Below are positions 11,650 through 21,827 of a stretch of 64,000 nt of DNA, piece after piece. Location: the NCBI GenBank assembly GCA_963807355.1, contig CAWEBX010000003.1, forward strand, positions 62,001-126,000, given 5' to 3'. The notes below the pieces were generated by a model, which did not search any database, was not told the origin of the DNA, and worked only from the letters and a program-made list of their open reading frames with translations. Numbering within the stretch: position 1 is the stretch's first letter; each line of letters opens with the position of its first letter. Both the position numbers and the translations under genes were made by a program. The DNA is from Nitrobacter sp963807355 (GTDB lineage Bacteria; Pseudomonadota; Alphaproteobacteria; Rhizobiales; Xanthobacteraceae).

Positions 11650-14183
11650 CACCGCTCCGTCGCCTCCTTGACGAGATCTTCGGCCGCTTCCGCCAGCAAT
11701 TCGTCGGACGCCTCGCCATAAACCGCCTCGCGTCCGATCTCCAGCATTACGGGCACCGCGAGCGGCGAAATGCGATCGAGCCGCTTGTGGGTAATCCGGC
11801 CTTTGATCCGCGCCAGCATATCGCTCAGGCGGCGGATATCCAGCAGTCCGGTCGCAGCGTCGGCGCGGGCCGCTCGCAGCAGTACATGATCGGGCTGATG
11901 CTTGCGCAGCACATCGTAAACAAGATCGGTCGAGAACAGCACCTGACGCCGGCTCTTTTCCGCCCCGGTGAAACGGCGGGCGATCAGACCCGAAATGATC
12001 GCGCAATTGCGGAAGGTGCGCTTCATCAACGCGGATTCCGCAAGCCATGCCTCCAGATCATCACCCAGCATGTCCGAATCAAACAACACATCGAGATCGA
12101 GCCGGCGCTGCCGGATCATCGACGAGGCGTCCCCCAGCATCCAGATCGCGAGCGCATACTCGTTGGCGACAAAGCCAAGCGGCCGCGCACGCGCACGCTC
12201 CAATCGCCGCGTCAGCAACATGCCAAGAGTTTGGTGGGCAAGCCGGCCCTCGAACGGATAGCAAACGAGATAATGCTTGTCGGCGCGCGGAAAGGTTTCA
12301 ACGATCATCTCGCGCGCATGCGGCACACGCGAAAAATGCGACTGCAGCATCAACCATTCGCGCACCTGATCCGGCAGGCCGCGCCATGCGCGCTTGTCGT
12401 CGAGCAGGTCGCGAACTCGTTCGGCCAGATAGGTCGAGAGCGGAAACTTGCCGCCCATGTAGGACGGCACCTTCAGGCTCTCATCATTGGCACGCGAAAC
12501 ATAGACCTGATCCTCGGACAGCGCCTCGTAGCGCACGATCTCGCCGCCGAACACGAAGGTGTCGCCGGCAACCAGGCCTTCGATGAAATACTCCTCGATC
12601 TCACCTAACATCCGGCCGCCGCGTGCGATCGCGCCGGTCAAACCTTTGCCTCCGTTTTGACCGCCATGCCGCGAACGCACCAGCCTCACCTTCAGCATCG
12701 CCTCCTCCACGATGGTGCCGACGTTGAGGCGGTAGCTTTGCCGCACCTTCGGATTGGCGACGCGCCAGCGCCCCTCTTTGTCCTGCCTGATGCGAGCGAA
12801 TCGTTCGTAGCTCTTCAGCGCATAGCCGCCGGTGGCGACGAAATCGATCACGCCGTCGAAATCAGCACGCGTCAGCGCCGCATAGGGTATGGCGGTTCGC
12901 ACCTCGTCATAGAGCTCATCGGCGTGGAACGGCTCGCCGCAGGCGCAGCCCAGAACATGCTGCGCGAGCACATCGAGCGCACCCGAGCGCAACGGCGGCG
13001 TGTCCTGCGCATTTTCGTTGACCGCATCGATGGCGGCGCGGCATTCCAGCACTTCGAACCGATTAGCCGGCACTAAAACTGCGCGCGAGGCTTCATCAAG
13101 ACGGTGATTGGCGCGGCCGATCCGCTGCATCAGCCGCGAGGCACCCTTGGGCGCACCGATATTGATGACGAGATCGACGTCGCCCCAGTCGACGCCAAGA
13201 TCCAGGGACGACGTGCAGACCACCCCGCGCAGCCGGCCATCCGTCATCGCCTGCTCCACCTTGCGGCGCTGCGCGACGTCGAGTGAGCCGTGATGCAGCG
13301 CGATGGCGAGACCGTCGTCGTTGATGCGCCAGAGATCCTGAAACAACATCTCGGCCTGGCTCCGGGTGTTGACGAACACCAGCGTGGTCCTGTTGCGCCT
13401 GATGAGATCGTAGATTTCAGTCAACGCATGACGCGCCGAATGTCCCGCCCACGGCAGCCGTTCGCTTGTGTCCAGCATCTCGACAATTGGAGCGGCTGCG
13501 CCTTCGGCCTCGACAATGTCAGCCGAAACGGCCTTGCCTTCGGGCTGCGGCACCAGGAATCGCGCCAACGACTCCGGTTCGGCCACCGTCGCCGACAAGC
13601 CGATCGTACGCATTCGCGGAGCGAGCAGCCACAGCCGGGCGAGCGCCAATGACAACAGATCGCCTCGTTTCGAGGTCACCAGCGCGTGCAGTTCATCGAG
13701 CACAACGCGCTGCAACGACGAAAACAGAAACGGCGCATCGTCCGACGCCAGCAGCAGCGCGATCTGTTCAGGGGTGGTCAGCAGGATGTCCGGCGGATAG
13801 CGCCGCTGCCGCTGCCGGCGTGACACCGGCGTGTCGCCGGTGCGGGTTTCGACCCGGATCGGCAGACTCATCTCGGTGATCGGAGTCTCCAGATTGCGGG
13901 CGATATCAACCGCCAGCGCTTTCAGTGGAGAAATATAGAGGGTGTGAAGGTGCCTTCCCTCTCCCGCAAGGGAAGAGGGAGAAGAGATGTCCACCAGCGT
14001 GGGCAGAAATCCGGCCAGCGTCTTGCCCGCGCCGGTGGGGGCGATCAGCAGCGCCGAACGGCCGGCACGGGCCTTTCGCAGCAACGCCAACTGGTGCGCA
14101 CGCGGCGACCATCCCCGCGCCGCAAACCAGCGCAGAAAGCCGTCAGGCAGCAAGGGCTGCTTTACGCGATCAGCGATTCCCAC
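11649..14183 (-). CDS. Ligase-associated DNA damage response DEXH-box helicase (Lhr-like)
   Basis: Superfamily 2 helicase, 844 residues. Motif I is APTGAGKT, motif II is DELH (in RVVLDELHALV), motif III is LSATVAE, and motif VI is QRIGRANHR. The C-terminal winged-helix and Lhr core regions follow. I chose the GTG at 14183 (GIADRVKQPLLPDGFLRW) because it matches the normal family N-terminus; the longer TTG start adds a non-conserved arginine-rich leader. pdeM follows with a one-base overlap. In many bacteria an ATP-dependent ligase and an exonuclease complete this set; neither is adjacent here. A palindromic repeat is inserted in frame near residues 66-77. Confidence 0.92.
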   Translation of the reverse strand: MGIADRVKQPLLPDGFLRWFAARGWSPRAHQLALLRKARAGRSALLIAPTGAGKTLAGFLPTLVDISSPSSLAGEGRHLHTLYISPLKALAVDIARNLETPITEMSLPIRVETRTGDTPVSRRQRQRRYPPDILLTTPEQIALLLASDDAPFLFSSLQRVVLDELHALVTSKRGDLLSLALARLWLLAPRMRTIGLSATVAEPESLARFLVPQPEGKAVSADIVEAEGAAAPIVEMLDTSERLPWAGHSARHALTEIYDLIRRNRTTLVFVNTRSQAEMLFQDLWRINDDGLAIALHHGSLDVAQRRKVEQAMTDGRLRGVVCTSSLDLGVDWGDVDLVINIGAPKGASRLMQRIGRANHRLDEASRAVLVPANRFEVLECRAAIDAVNENAQDTPPLRSGALDVLAQHVLGCACGEPFHADELYDEVRTAIPYAALTRADFDGVIDFVATGGYALKSYERFARIRQDKEGRWRVANPKVRQSYRLNVGTIVEEAMLKVRLVRSRHGGQNGGKGLTGAIARGGRMLGEIEEYFIEGLVAGDTFVFGGEIVRYEALSEDQVYVSRANDESLKVPSYMGGKFPLSTYLAERVRDLLDDKRAWRGLPDQVREWLMLQSHFSRVPHAREMIVETFPRADKHYLVCYPFEGRLAHQTLGMLLTRRLERARARPLGFVANEYALAIWMLGDASSMIRQRRLDLDVLFDSDMLGDDLEAWLAESALMKRTFRNCAIISGLIARRFTGAEKSRRQVLFSTDLVYDVLRKHQPDHVLLRAARADAATGLLDIRRLSDMLARIKGRITHKRLDRISPLAVPVMLEIGREAVYGEASDELLAEAAEDLVKEATER
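13953..13986. repeat. Palindromic repeat inserted in frame in the helicase gene
   Basis: The imperfect hairpin CCCTCTCCC-GCAA-GGGAAGAGGG with purine/pyrimidine flanks is of the kind usually found between genes in this group. Here it encodes the SSPSSLAGEG stretch of the helicase, between LVDI and LHTLYISPLKAL, two segments that normally lie close together. It keeps the frame. Confidence 0.6.
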
Positions 14184-14471
14184 GCTCCGAGAAGGTAGGC
14201 CGTCCCGCCTGTCCGGTCGAGTTGGCGGGGATCGAAAGCGAATCAGCAAACCCCCGCAAACGGTCGGAGTGGGGTTCAGCGCGGCTTGGGAGGCGCGGAC
14301 AAGCCGCGATGGGGTCCGGCATTGTTATGCCAGATACTGATTTTGATGCTGATTTTGCAAGGTTTTCGCCGTCACCACATCATTCCCTATCAGGTGTGGC
14401 TACCGAACCACAGACAAGTTTCCCGTCGAAGCGTACAGTCTCGCGGTCATTTGCAGTCGGGGACCATCATA

Positions 14472-15854
14472 ATGAAAATGAAAAAAATTCTGCTCGGCGT
14501 TCTGCTGGCCAGCACCGCGATGAGCGCCCAGGCGGCGGATCTTGCACCGCGGCCCTACACCAAGGCTCCGCCGATGGCCCCGGTCTATGACTGGAGCGGC
14601 CTTTACTTCGGCGTGAACGCCGGCCTCGGGATTGGTCGCAATCAAACCGTGCATAATTTGGGCCCCGGGTCAATTTTGACGCATCTGCAGCCACTCGGCG
14701 CGGTCGGCGGCGGCCAGATCGGCTACAATTGGCAGACCAATTCGTTCCTGGGCCCGATCGTATTCGGCGTCGAAGCTGACATCCAAGGCGCCGACATGAC
14801 CGACACCCGGACCAACTTTGTCGGCGCGCTCCAGTACAATCAGAGGCTCAACTGGTTCGGCACGGCGCGCGGCCGCGTCGGCCTGGTTAACGGTCCGATG
14901 ATGACCTACCTAACCGGCGGTTGGGCCTACGGTAACGTTGGCACCACAGTCATTCAAGGTGGCGTGCCGTTCGCGTTCGGCGGCGGACGCAGCGGCTGGA
15001 CCTGGGGCAGCGGCGTCGAAGCCGCGCTCGGCGGCAACTGGACCGGCAAGATCGAGTATCTTTATCTCGATCTGGGCAACCGCACCGACGCCTTCGCCGG
15101 TCTCCCCGGTCAGGCGCTGCGTTCCGAACTGCGCGAGAATATCTTCCGCGCCGGCGTGAACTATCGCATCGGCGGCCCCGGCAGCCCGTACGTACCGACG
15201 GTCACGGCAAACTGGAACGGCCTGTATATCGGCGGCAATGTCGGCGGCGGACGTCGGTCGCAACCGCAGCACCATCTCCGATGCGGCTGGAAATCCGCTC
15301 GCCCGATTCAATCTCGCGCCCAGCGGCTTCGTCGGCGGCGGCCAGATCGGCTACAACTGGCAGGCTGGCAACATCGTCTTGGGCCTCGAGACCGACTTCC
15401 AGGGCTCGACCCTGGAGGATAGCAAGACCTGCTTCGGCTGCGTGCCGGGGGCCTCTGTCAATTTCAATTCGAAGGTACAGTGGTTTGGCACCGCGCGCGG
15501 CCGTCTCGGCTACGCCATCGGACCCTCGATGTTCTACGCGACCGGCGGTTTCGCCTATGGCAACGTCAAGACCGCGCTCAACACCCGCTCAACAATTTCA
15601 GCTTCTCCAATACCCGCACCGGCTATACCGTGGGCGGTGGCATCGAGACGCCGCTTCCCGTGGTGAACCTGTTCGGTGGGCCGCTGTTCGGCCCGAACTG
15701 GACCTCGACGACGGAATATCTCTACGTCGACCTCGGCCGTTCACGATTCAATATCGGTGGCGGGCCGTTCGTGCTGAGCACCGGCGCGCAGGAGCACATC
15801 TTCCGCACTGGCCTGAACTATCATTTCAATACGCCGACGGTCGCGAACTACTGA
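14472..15854 (+). pseudogene. Double-barrel Omp25-like outer membrane protein with two frameshifts
   Basis: A signal peptide (MKMKKILLGVLLASTAMSAQA) is followed by two tandem eight-stranded-barrel domains of about 210 residues. Both carry parallel motifs: DWSGLYFGVNAGLGIGRN versus NWNGLYIGGNVGGG-VGRN, GGGQIGYNWQ twice, and WFGTARGRVG versus WFGTARGRLG. The first domain is intact. In the second, an extra base at about 15252 shifts frame 3 to frame 1 (GGA-c-GTC-GGT-CGC), and near 15585-15592 the frame returns to 3 (NNFSFSNTRTGYTVGGG), consistent with loss of one base. The ending TGLNYHF is typical. As written, translation stays in frame 3 past the first break and stops near 15422. Confidence 0.85.
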
Positions 15855-15914
15855 TCGCAAAAGGCCAGGGTTTCAAAGCCCTGGTCTGGCGGAATAAATC
15901 TTGGGGGAGTGGGC

Positions 15915-15949
15915 AAGAAAGCCGCATCGCATCGCGATGCGGCTTTCTT
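15915..15949 (+). terminator. Strong hairpin terminator after porin
   Basis: A perfect 16-bp stem (AAGAAAGCCGCATCGC and its complement) with a three-base loop ATC ends in CTTTCTT. It lies 60 bases after the porin stop and is a likely intrinsic terminator. Confidence 0.85.
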
Positions 15950-15963
15950 CATGAACCGGTCGC

Positions 15964-16020
15964 GAGCGAAGTGGAATCCGGTTCGCGTGAAGAAAACGCG
16001 TCAAATCAAAAGAACTCTAG
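15964..16020 (+). repeat. Dispersed intergenic repeat, copy 1
   Basis: Contains GAGCGAAGTGGAATCCGG followed by TTCGCGTGAAGAAAACGCG and TCAAATCAAAAGAACTCTAG. Related copies occur near 22630-22785 (inverted), 44851-44958 and 56050-56156 (inverted). Confidence 0.7.
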
Positions 16021-16518
16021 CCAGGCAGCGCTATTGCTCTACGATCGAGGGCTCCGCGGATGCGCTGTCCTTGCGCACGGCCTTACGATCGTAATGTCCG
16101 GCACGGTTCGGATCCGGCCAACGGCAGTCCGTTATTCAGCGGAAGCCGAACAGCCCTCGCGCCATACCCCGATCACGTGATCCGAGCCGCCTTGGGGCCG
16201 ACCTTCTCGCCATTACCGAGTCCGATCACGCCGTCCGTTTCGGGACCGCGACCTTCGAGCTTGTCGCTCCGGATCTCGCCGGATGACTCGGGGCTTCGGA
16301 GCGCTGGAACGGCGACGTTTTCTGGTCCTGGAACTGGCGGGAGCGTCGCAGGCCATGCCTATGCCGATCCTGAATCAGATTTGGCCAGCTGATCGCTTCA
16401 TAGAAGAAAAATCGATCTATCTGGTGCCGCGACGGGCCGCCGCACTTGCGCGTCCTGATACGCAATTCCCATGTTCTGGATGCCGGCCACCAAATCGGTG
16501 AGGGTTTCGAGAGGTTTA

Positions 16519-17439
16519 ATGAACTATTTCCGTACTGCGATCCTGCTGGCGGGGCTCACCAGCCTGTTCACTGGCGTGGGCTATTTGATCGGCGGCGCCA
16601 GCGGCGCGACGATAGCGCTCGTCGTCGCCGCCGCGACCAATATCTTCGCTTATTGGAACTCCGACCGCATGGTGTTGTCGATGTACGGCGCACATGAGGC
16701 CGATGCCGGCACCGCGCCAGACCTGCACCGGCTGGTGTCCGAGCTTGCTGCGCGTGCCAGCCTGCCGATGCCGCGTGTGTTCGTGATGGACAATCCGCAG
16801 CCCAACGCTTTTGCCACCGGCCGCAATCCGGAGAATGCCGCCGTGGCGGTGACGACGGGACTGATGCAGTCGCTCAGCCGCGAGGAACTGGCCGGCGTGA
16901 TCGCGCATGAACTCGCGCATATCAAACATCACGACACGTTGCTGATGACCATTACCGCTACCTTCGCGGGCGCGATCTCGATGCTGGCGCAGTTCGGCAT
17001 GTTCTTCGGTGGCAACCGCGACAACAACGGCCCCGGTATCATCGGCTCGCTGGCGATGATGATCCTCGCGCCGCTCGGAGCCATGCTGGTGCAAATGGCG
17101 ATCAGCCGCACCCGCGAATACGCCGCCGACGAGATGGGCGCGCGCATCTGCGGCCAGCCGATGTGGCTCGCTTCAGCACTGGCCAAGATCGACAATGCCG
17201 CGCATCAAGTGCCGAACATGGAGGCGGAGCGCGTGCCCGCGACCGCGCACATGTTCATCATCAACCCACTGTCGGGACACGGTATGGATAACCTGTTCGC
17301 GACTCATCCCTCGACCGAAAACCGCATCGCCGCATTGCAGAAGCTCGCCGGGCAGTCCGGCGAAGGTCTTGCCCCCCGCCCGGCGTCCGACTCCCGCGGC
17401 CCTTGGAACAGTGGCCCTCGCCGGGGTCCGTGGGGTTAA
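16519..17439 (+). CDS. htpX: Protease HtpX homolog
   Basis: Membrane-bound M48 zinc metalloprotease that degrades damaged membrane proteins. 306 residues. Two N-terminal transmembrane segments (ILLAGLTSLFTGVGYLIGG, then IALVVAAATNIFAYW) are followed by the zinc motif HELAH (in VIAHELAHIKHHDTLL), two more hydrophobic segments and the third ligand region EYAADEMGA. The start at 16519 (MNYFRTAIL) has AGAGG four to five bases upstream. The C-terminal proline/glycine-rich tail ends RRGPWG. A heat- or envelope-stress role is known for the family. Confidence 0.96.
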   Translation: MNYFRTAILLAGLTSLFTGVGYLIGGASGATIALVVAAATNIFAYWNSDRMVLSMYGAHEADAGTAPDLHRLVSELAARASLPMPRVFVMDNPQPNAFATGRNPENAAVAVTTGLMQSLSREELAGVIAHELAHIKHHDTLLMTITATFAGAISMLAQFGMFFGGNRDNNGPGIIGSLAMMILAPLGAMLVQMAISRTREYAADEMGARICGQPMWLASALAKIDNAAHQVPNMEAERVPATAHMFIINPLSGHGMDNLFATHPSTENRIAALQKLAGQSGEGLAPRPASDSRGPWNSGPRRGPWG

Positions 17440-17609
17440 GGAGCCGCGGTCCGTCAAGTATTGAGCAACGGTAATCAGCGCCGTCGGGCGAGTCCGACGG
17501 CGCATGTCCATCGACTCCTTTTCCCCAGCGATCCTTCGGCGCGATAGTCCCTTGTCAGAGAACAGCTAATCGGCTTGGTGTGATGCTTTTGCCATGGAGA
17601 TTTCATAGA

Positions 17610-18691
17610 ATGCTCAAGCAGATTGCCATGCTGACTGTTGCGATCGGTTTATTCGGTGCGACCACGGCTCGCGCCGACGCTGTCATTCCAACCAAGGATA
17701 TTGCCGGCGCCAGGGATAACGCGCTGCTGAAGCGTTACGACGGCTCGTTCATCGTGAGCTATGAGCGCCTCGCCTTCACCGATTTCAAGGTGCCGCTGTC
17801 AAGGCTTGAGAAGGCGGGCGACGATCAGCGCGATCGGATGAACAATCAGGTGTTCAAACCGAAAAAGGAAATCGAAATCGAGGGCGCGCGCACTCGTATT
17901 GCCTATCTGCTACCGGCCGGACGCTCGCCGCTGGAGGTTTGCGCAACTATCAGGACGTCGTGAAGGAGTCCGGTGGCGAAACCCTCTACACTTGCAAGAA
18001 GGAAGAATGCGGCGGCGATCCCGAGCGCTCCAGCGAGGGCGGCGGCGGCGAGATGAGCCTCATGATGTATTTCGTTTACGCAAACCAACTGAAGGACGCC
18101 GACTTTTCAAACGGCAAATGCGCGCTGACACCCTATGTCGACGATCAGCGGTTCTTCGCTGCGAAGATCCCGCAAGGCGGCGGCGATGCCTATGTCACCG
18201 TGCAAACCTTTCAGGTCAAGGACAACCTCTATTGCAAGGCATTTAATGAACGAACCGTGGCGCTGGTCCATATTGTCGAACCCAAGCCCCGCGAACAGAA
18301 GATGGTCGTGGTTAAGGCCGAGGAGATGGCGCGGAGCATCGGTACGACCGGCCAAGTCGCGCTCTACGGCATCTTCTTCGACACCGACAAAGCCGAGCTC
18401 AAACCCGAGTCCGGCCCCACGCTGGCCGAGATCGCAGGTCTGCTCAAGAACGACCCGAAGCTCGCAGTGCTGATCGTCGGCCACACCGACAATCAGGGCG
18501 CGTTCGACCACAACCTCGACCTGTCGCGGCGCCGGGCCGAGGCGGTAGTGAAGGTGCTGGCGGCAAACCACGGGATCGATCCGAAGCGGCTGCGCGCAGC
18601 CGGCGTCGGCATGATGGCGCCCGCCGCCTCGAATGACGCCGACGACGGCCGAGCCAAGAATCGCCGGTTGGAAGTGGTCAAGCTGAACTGA
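17610..18691 (+). pseudogene. OmpA-domain lipoprotein-like envelope protein with one frameshift
   Basis: The start at 17610 (MLKQIAMLTVAIGLFG) has GGAGA nine bases upstream and gives a clear signal peptide cleaved near ARADA. The first 110 residues run in frame 3 to SPLEV. One base is missing at about 17940 (GTT-TG-CGC for GTT-CTG-CGC), and the protein continues in frame 2 with RNYQDVVKESGGETLYTC. It ends in a full OmpA-like peptidoglycan-binding domain (LYGIFFDTDKAELKPES, GHTDNQGAFDHNLDLSRRRA, KNRRLEVVKLN). The downstream part is intact, so a single base separates it from a normal gene; a sequencing error or recent mutation is possible. Confidence 0.85.
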
Positions 18692-18872
18692 CGGCTGTCC
18701 GTCCGCCGCGAGAGCGGGGCGCGACGTCGGCTCTAGGAGCGCCGGCGTCACATCCGCGAAAATAATTGGAACCAAAGGGAGGGACAGCGCGTTCGGTTCC
18801 GATTGTGACCCGGTATGCGGCGTCATTGGGGTCACCCCTCCCGACGGGCTACCCAACAAAACTTGTCCATCA

Positions 18873-21692
18873 ATGCTTGAGAAGGAAGGTGTCAGTTCCG
18901 GAGCCTTTCTCGCCGGAGGCGGGGAGATGGGTGATTTGACGCGCCGTTTCGATTGGGCATCTACATCGGTCGGCGCTTCCGATACCTGGCCCCAGAGTCT
19001 GCGCACGGCAGTCCGGATCATGCTGAACACCAACCACCCGATGTTCATCTGGTGGGGGCCGGACCTGATCCAGTTCTATAATGATGCCTATCGGCAGACC
19101 ATGGGACCGGAGCGGCATCCCAGTGCGCTCGGGCAGAAGGGCAAAGAGTGCTGGACCGAGATCTGGGACATCATCGGCCCCCAGATCGAGCACGTCATGG
19201 CCGGCAGCGGTGCGACGTGGCATGAGGAGCAGCTTGTTCCGGTCACGCGGCACGGCAGGTTGGAGCAAGTCTATTGGACCTACGGCTTCAGCCCCATCGA
19301 TAACGATGAAGGTGTCGGGGGAGTGCTCGTCGTATGCCGCGATATCACGCGTGAACATTTTGCCAAACTTGCCTTGCAGGAACGGGAGACCGAGCTCGCG
19401 CGCGTGCAGGCGATTGGGAGGATCGGCGGCCTCGAAGTCGATCTGCGCACCGGGCATCGCAATCGCAAGTCGCCCGAGTATTTGAAGATACATGGCCTTC
19501 CGCTCGAAGCCGTCCACGAGAGTCGTGAGGACTGGCTTCGCCGCGTTCATCCCGACGATCGCGCGGTCGCCGAAGGGCAGTTCATCGATGCGGTGCGGGG
19601 CGGTGATCGTGAGTACGCGGTACGCTACCGTATCATCCGGCCGAGCGACGGCGAGACACGCTGGATTTCCGCCCGATCGGTGATCGAGCGCGATGCGGAG
19701 GGGAAAGCGCTCCGTCTGTTCGGCGCGCACATCGATGTCACCGATCAGGTCGAAGCGGAGCGTTCGATCCGCGAGCGCGAACAGGAATTTCGTACGCTTG
19801 CAGAGGCGTTGCCGCATCACGTCTGGACCGCCACGTCCGACGGCTCATTTAACTGGTTCAATCAACGCTTCTACGACTATGTCGGTACAAAACCGGGCGA
19901 ACTCAGCGGCCACGACTGGAGTAAGATCGTCCATCCGGAGGACGCATCGGCCGCTGCCGCCGCAAGAACCCGTGCGGTGAACAGCGGCGAACCCTATGAG
20001 ATCGAGTTCCGGCTGCGGAGGTCTGACGGCAGCTATCACTGGTTTCTATCCCGCGCGGTGCCGGCGCGCGATGACGACGGTCGTATCACCCGCTGGATCG
20101 GCACCAACACCGACGTCCACGATCAGAAGCGGATCGCGGCAAAACTCGCCGAGTTGAATGCGACGCTCGCCGAGCGCGTCGAAGAAAAAACCCGCGAGCG
20201 CGACCGGATCTGGAACGTGTCCCGGGACTTGCTGCTCGTCATGGACCAGAACGGCATCTGGCGCTCCGTCAATCCTGCCTGGACCAGGACGCTCGGCTGG
20301 AGCGAAGCCGAGCTGATGGAGCGCACCGCCGAATGGATCGAGCATCCCGAAGATATCGTTAAGACCCGAGTTGAGGTCCGCCGCCTTGCACGCGGCAAGG
20401 CTACCGTTCGATTCGAAAACCGGCTTCGTCACCAGGACGGCTCGTACCGGTGGCTGTCCTGGACCGCTGTTCCGGATCAGGATCTGATTTACGCCGTGGC
20501 GCGCGATGTCACTGCCGAGAAGGCAGCTGCCGAACGGTTGCGGGCGGCCGAAGAAGCGCTACGTCAATCGCAGAAGATGGAAGCAGTCGGCCAGTTGACC
20601 GGCGGCATCGCCCACGACTTTAACAACCTGCTCACCGGCATCGTGGGCTCGCTGGATTTATTGCAGACGCGCCTCAATCAGGGGCGGACCGATCGCGCGG
20701 GACGCTACATCGAGGCCGCAATGACCTCCGCCAATCGGGCCGCGGCGCTGACGCACCGCCTGCTGGCGTTCGCCCGCAGACAGCCCCTGGTGCCGAAGCC
20801 GGTCAATGCCAACCAGCTGATCCTCTCGCTGGAAGACTTGTTGCGCAGGACGATTGGCGAGACCATTGAGCTGGAAATCGCTCCATCGAAACAGCTCTGG
20901 CCAACGCTCTGCGATCCTAATCAGCTCGAAAGCGCGCTGCTCAATCTCGCGATCAATGCACGGGACGCCATGCCCAGCGGCGGCAGGCTCACGATTACCA
21001 CGGCGAACGTGACCCTCGAGGCCATCGAGTCCGGCGCCTCCGCCAAGCAACCGGGCGACTATATCTGCATCACCGTCGCCGACACCGGAACAGGCATGAC
21101 CGCCGATATAGCGGCGCGCGCCTTCGATCCATTCTTCACCACTAAGCCGATCGGACAGGGTACCGGACTCGGCCTGTCGATGATCTACGGATTCGCCCGA
21201 CAATCGAATGGCCACATCGCACTCGACACCGTGCCGGAACGAGGCACATCGATCAGCCTGTCTCTGCCGCGCCATGATAGCATTGCCGAGGCTCATCAGG
21301 CGTCTCCCGTGAACAGGATCACCGCGACCGGGGAGACCGTGCTGGTGGTCGAGGATGAACCGGTCGTGCGCAGCATCATTGTCGAAACGCTGCACGATCA
21401 AGGTTATGTCACACGCGAGGCCGCGGACGGAGCGGCGGGCTTGCGGATCCTGCAACTGGACACGCCCGTCGATCTCCTGCTCACCGACATCGGGCTTCCG
21501 GGCATGAATGGACGCCAACTCGCGGATCAGGCGCGGGAACTCCGGCCAGATTTGAAAATCCTCTTTATGACCGGCTATGCCGACAATTCCGCAAACGCCA
21601 AAGGCTTCCTCAGGCCCGGCATGGACATGATCACCAAGCCGTTCGATCTCAGTCATCTCTCGCAGCGTGTCCGCGACATCATTTCCCGCTGA
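18873..21692 (+). CDS. Multi-PAS hybrid sensor histidine kinase with receiver domain
   Basis: Cytoplasmic 939-residue signalling protein without transmembrane segments. An N-terminal PAS/GAF-like domain (FIWWGPDLIQFYNDAYR) is followed by three PAS/PAC modules (about residues 190-300, 310-425, 440-560). Then come the HisKA box with phosphorylatable H581 (GGIAHDFNNLLTG), the ATPase domain (NLAINARDAMP; DTGTGM; GTGLGLSM) and a C-terminal receiver with phospho-acceptor D872 (LTDIGLPGMNG). It stands alone with no output regulator nearby. The input signal is unknown; the PAS series suggests redox, light or small-ligand sensing. Confidence 0.93.
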   Translation: MLEKEGVSSGAFLAGGGEMGDLTRRFDWASTSVGASDTWPQSLRTAVRIMLNTNHPMFIWWGPDLIQFYNDAYRQTMGPERHPSALGQKGKECWTEIWDIIGPQIEHVMAGSGATWHEEQLVPVTRHGRLEQVYWTYGFSPIDNDEGVGGVLVVCRDITREHFAKLALQERETELARVQAIGRIGGLEVDLRTGHRNRKSPEYLKIHGLPLEAVHESREDWLRRVHPDDRAVAEGQFIDAVRGGDREYAVRYRIIRPSDGETRWISARSVIERDAEGKALRLFGAHIDVTDQVEAERSIREREQEFRTLAEALPHHVWTATSDGSFNWFNQRFYDYVGTKPGELSGHDWSKIVHPEDASAAAAARTRAVNSGEPYEIEFRLRRSDGSYHWFLSRAVPARDDDGRITRWIGTNTDVHDQKRIAAKLAELNATLAERVEEKTRERDRIWNVSRDLLLVMDQNGIWRSVNPAWTRTLGWSEAELMERTAEWIEHPEDIVKTRVEVRRLARGKATVRFENRLRHQDGSYRWLSWTAVPDQDLIYAVARDVTAEKAAAERLRAAEEALRQSQKMEAVGQLTGGIAHDFNNLLTGIVGSLDLLQTRLNQGRTDRAGRYIEAAMTSANRAAALTHRLLAFARRQPLVPKPVNANQLILSLEDLLRRTIGETIELEIAPSKQLWPTLCDPNQLESALLNLAINARDAMPSGGRLTITTANVTLEAIESGASAKQPGDYICITVADTGTGMTADIAARAFDPFFTTKPIGQGTGLGLSMIYGFARQSNGHIALDTVPERGTSISLSLPRHDSIAEAHQASPVNRITATGETVLVVEDEPVVRSIIVETLHDQGYVTREAADGAAGLRILQLDTPVDLLLTDIGLPGMNGRQLADQARELRPDLKILFMTGYADNSANAKGFLRPGMDMITKPFDLSHLSQRVRDIISR

Positions 21693-21827
21693 TATCGGCT
21701 GCGAAGGTGTGTGTCAGGCACCATCCATCGCCGTGGAGATCGGAGTGGCGGCGGTCCTGCGCATAGCGTGATCCGTTCTGTGTCGAGACCGACAGGCGAT
21801 CACTCTTGGTCTCGAACCTGGGAGGAG

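Larger units (their letters stand above)
15855..16518. other. Intergenic region, porin to htpX
   Basis: Holds the terminator at 15915-15949 and a dispersed repeat at 15964-16020. From about 16185 to 16375 the minus strand stays open for about 60 codons without a start codon, ending GEKVGPKAARIT-stop; it may be a remnant but I cannot identify it. I see no convincing gene. Confidence 0.4.

Noticed and set aside
16185..16375. Minus-strand open frame ending GEKVGPKAARIT
   Set aside because: No start codon, no recognised family and short length; could be chance in GC-rich DNA, so mentioned only in the intergenic note.
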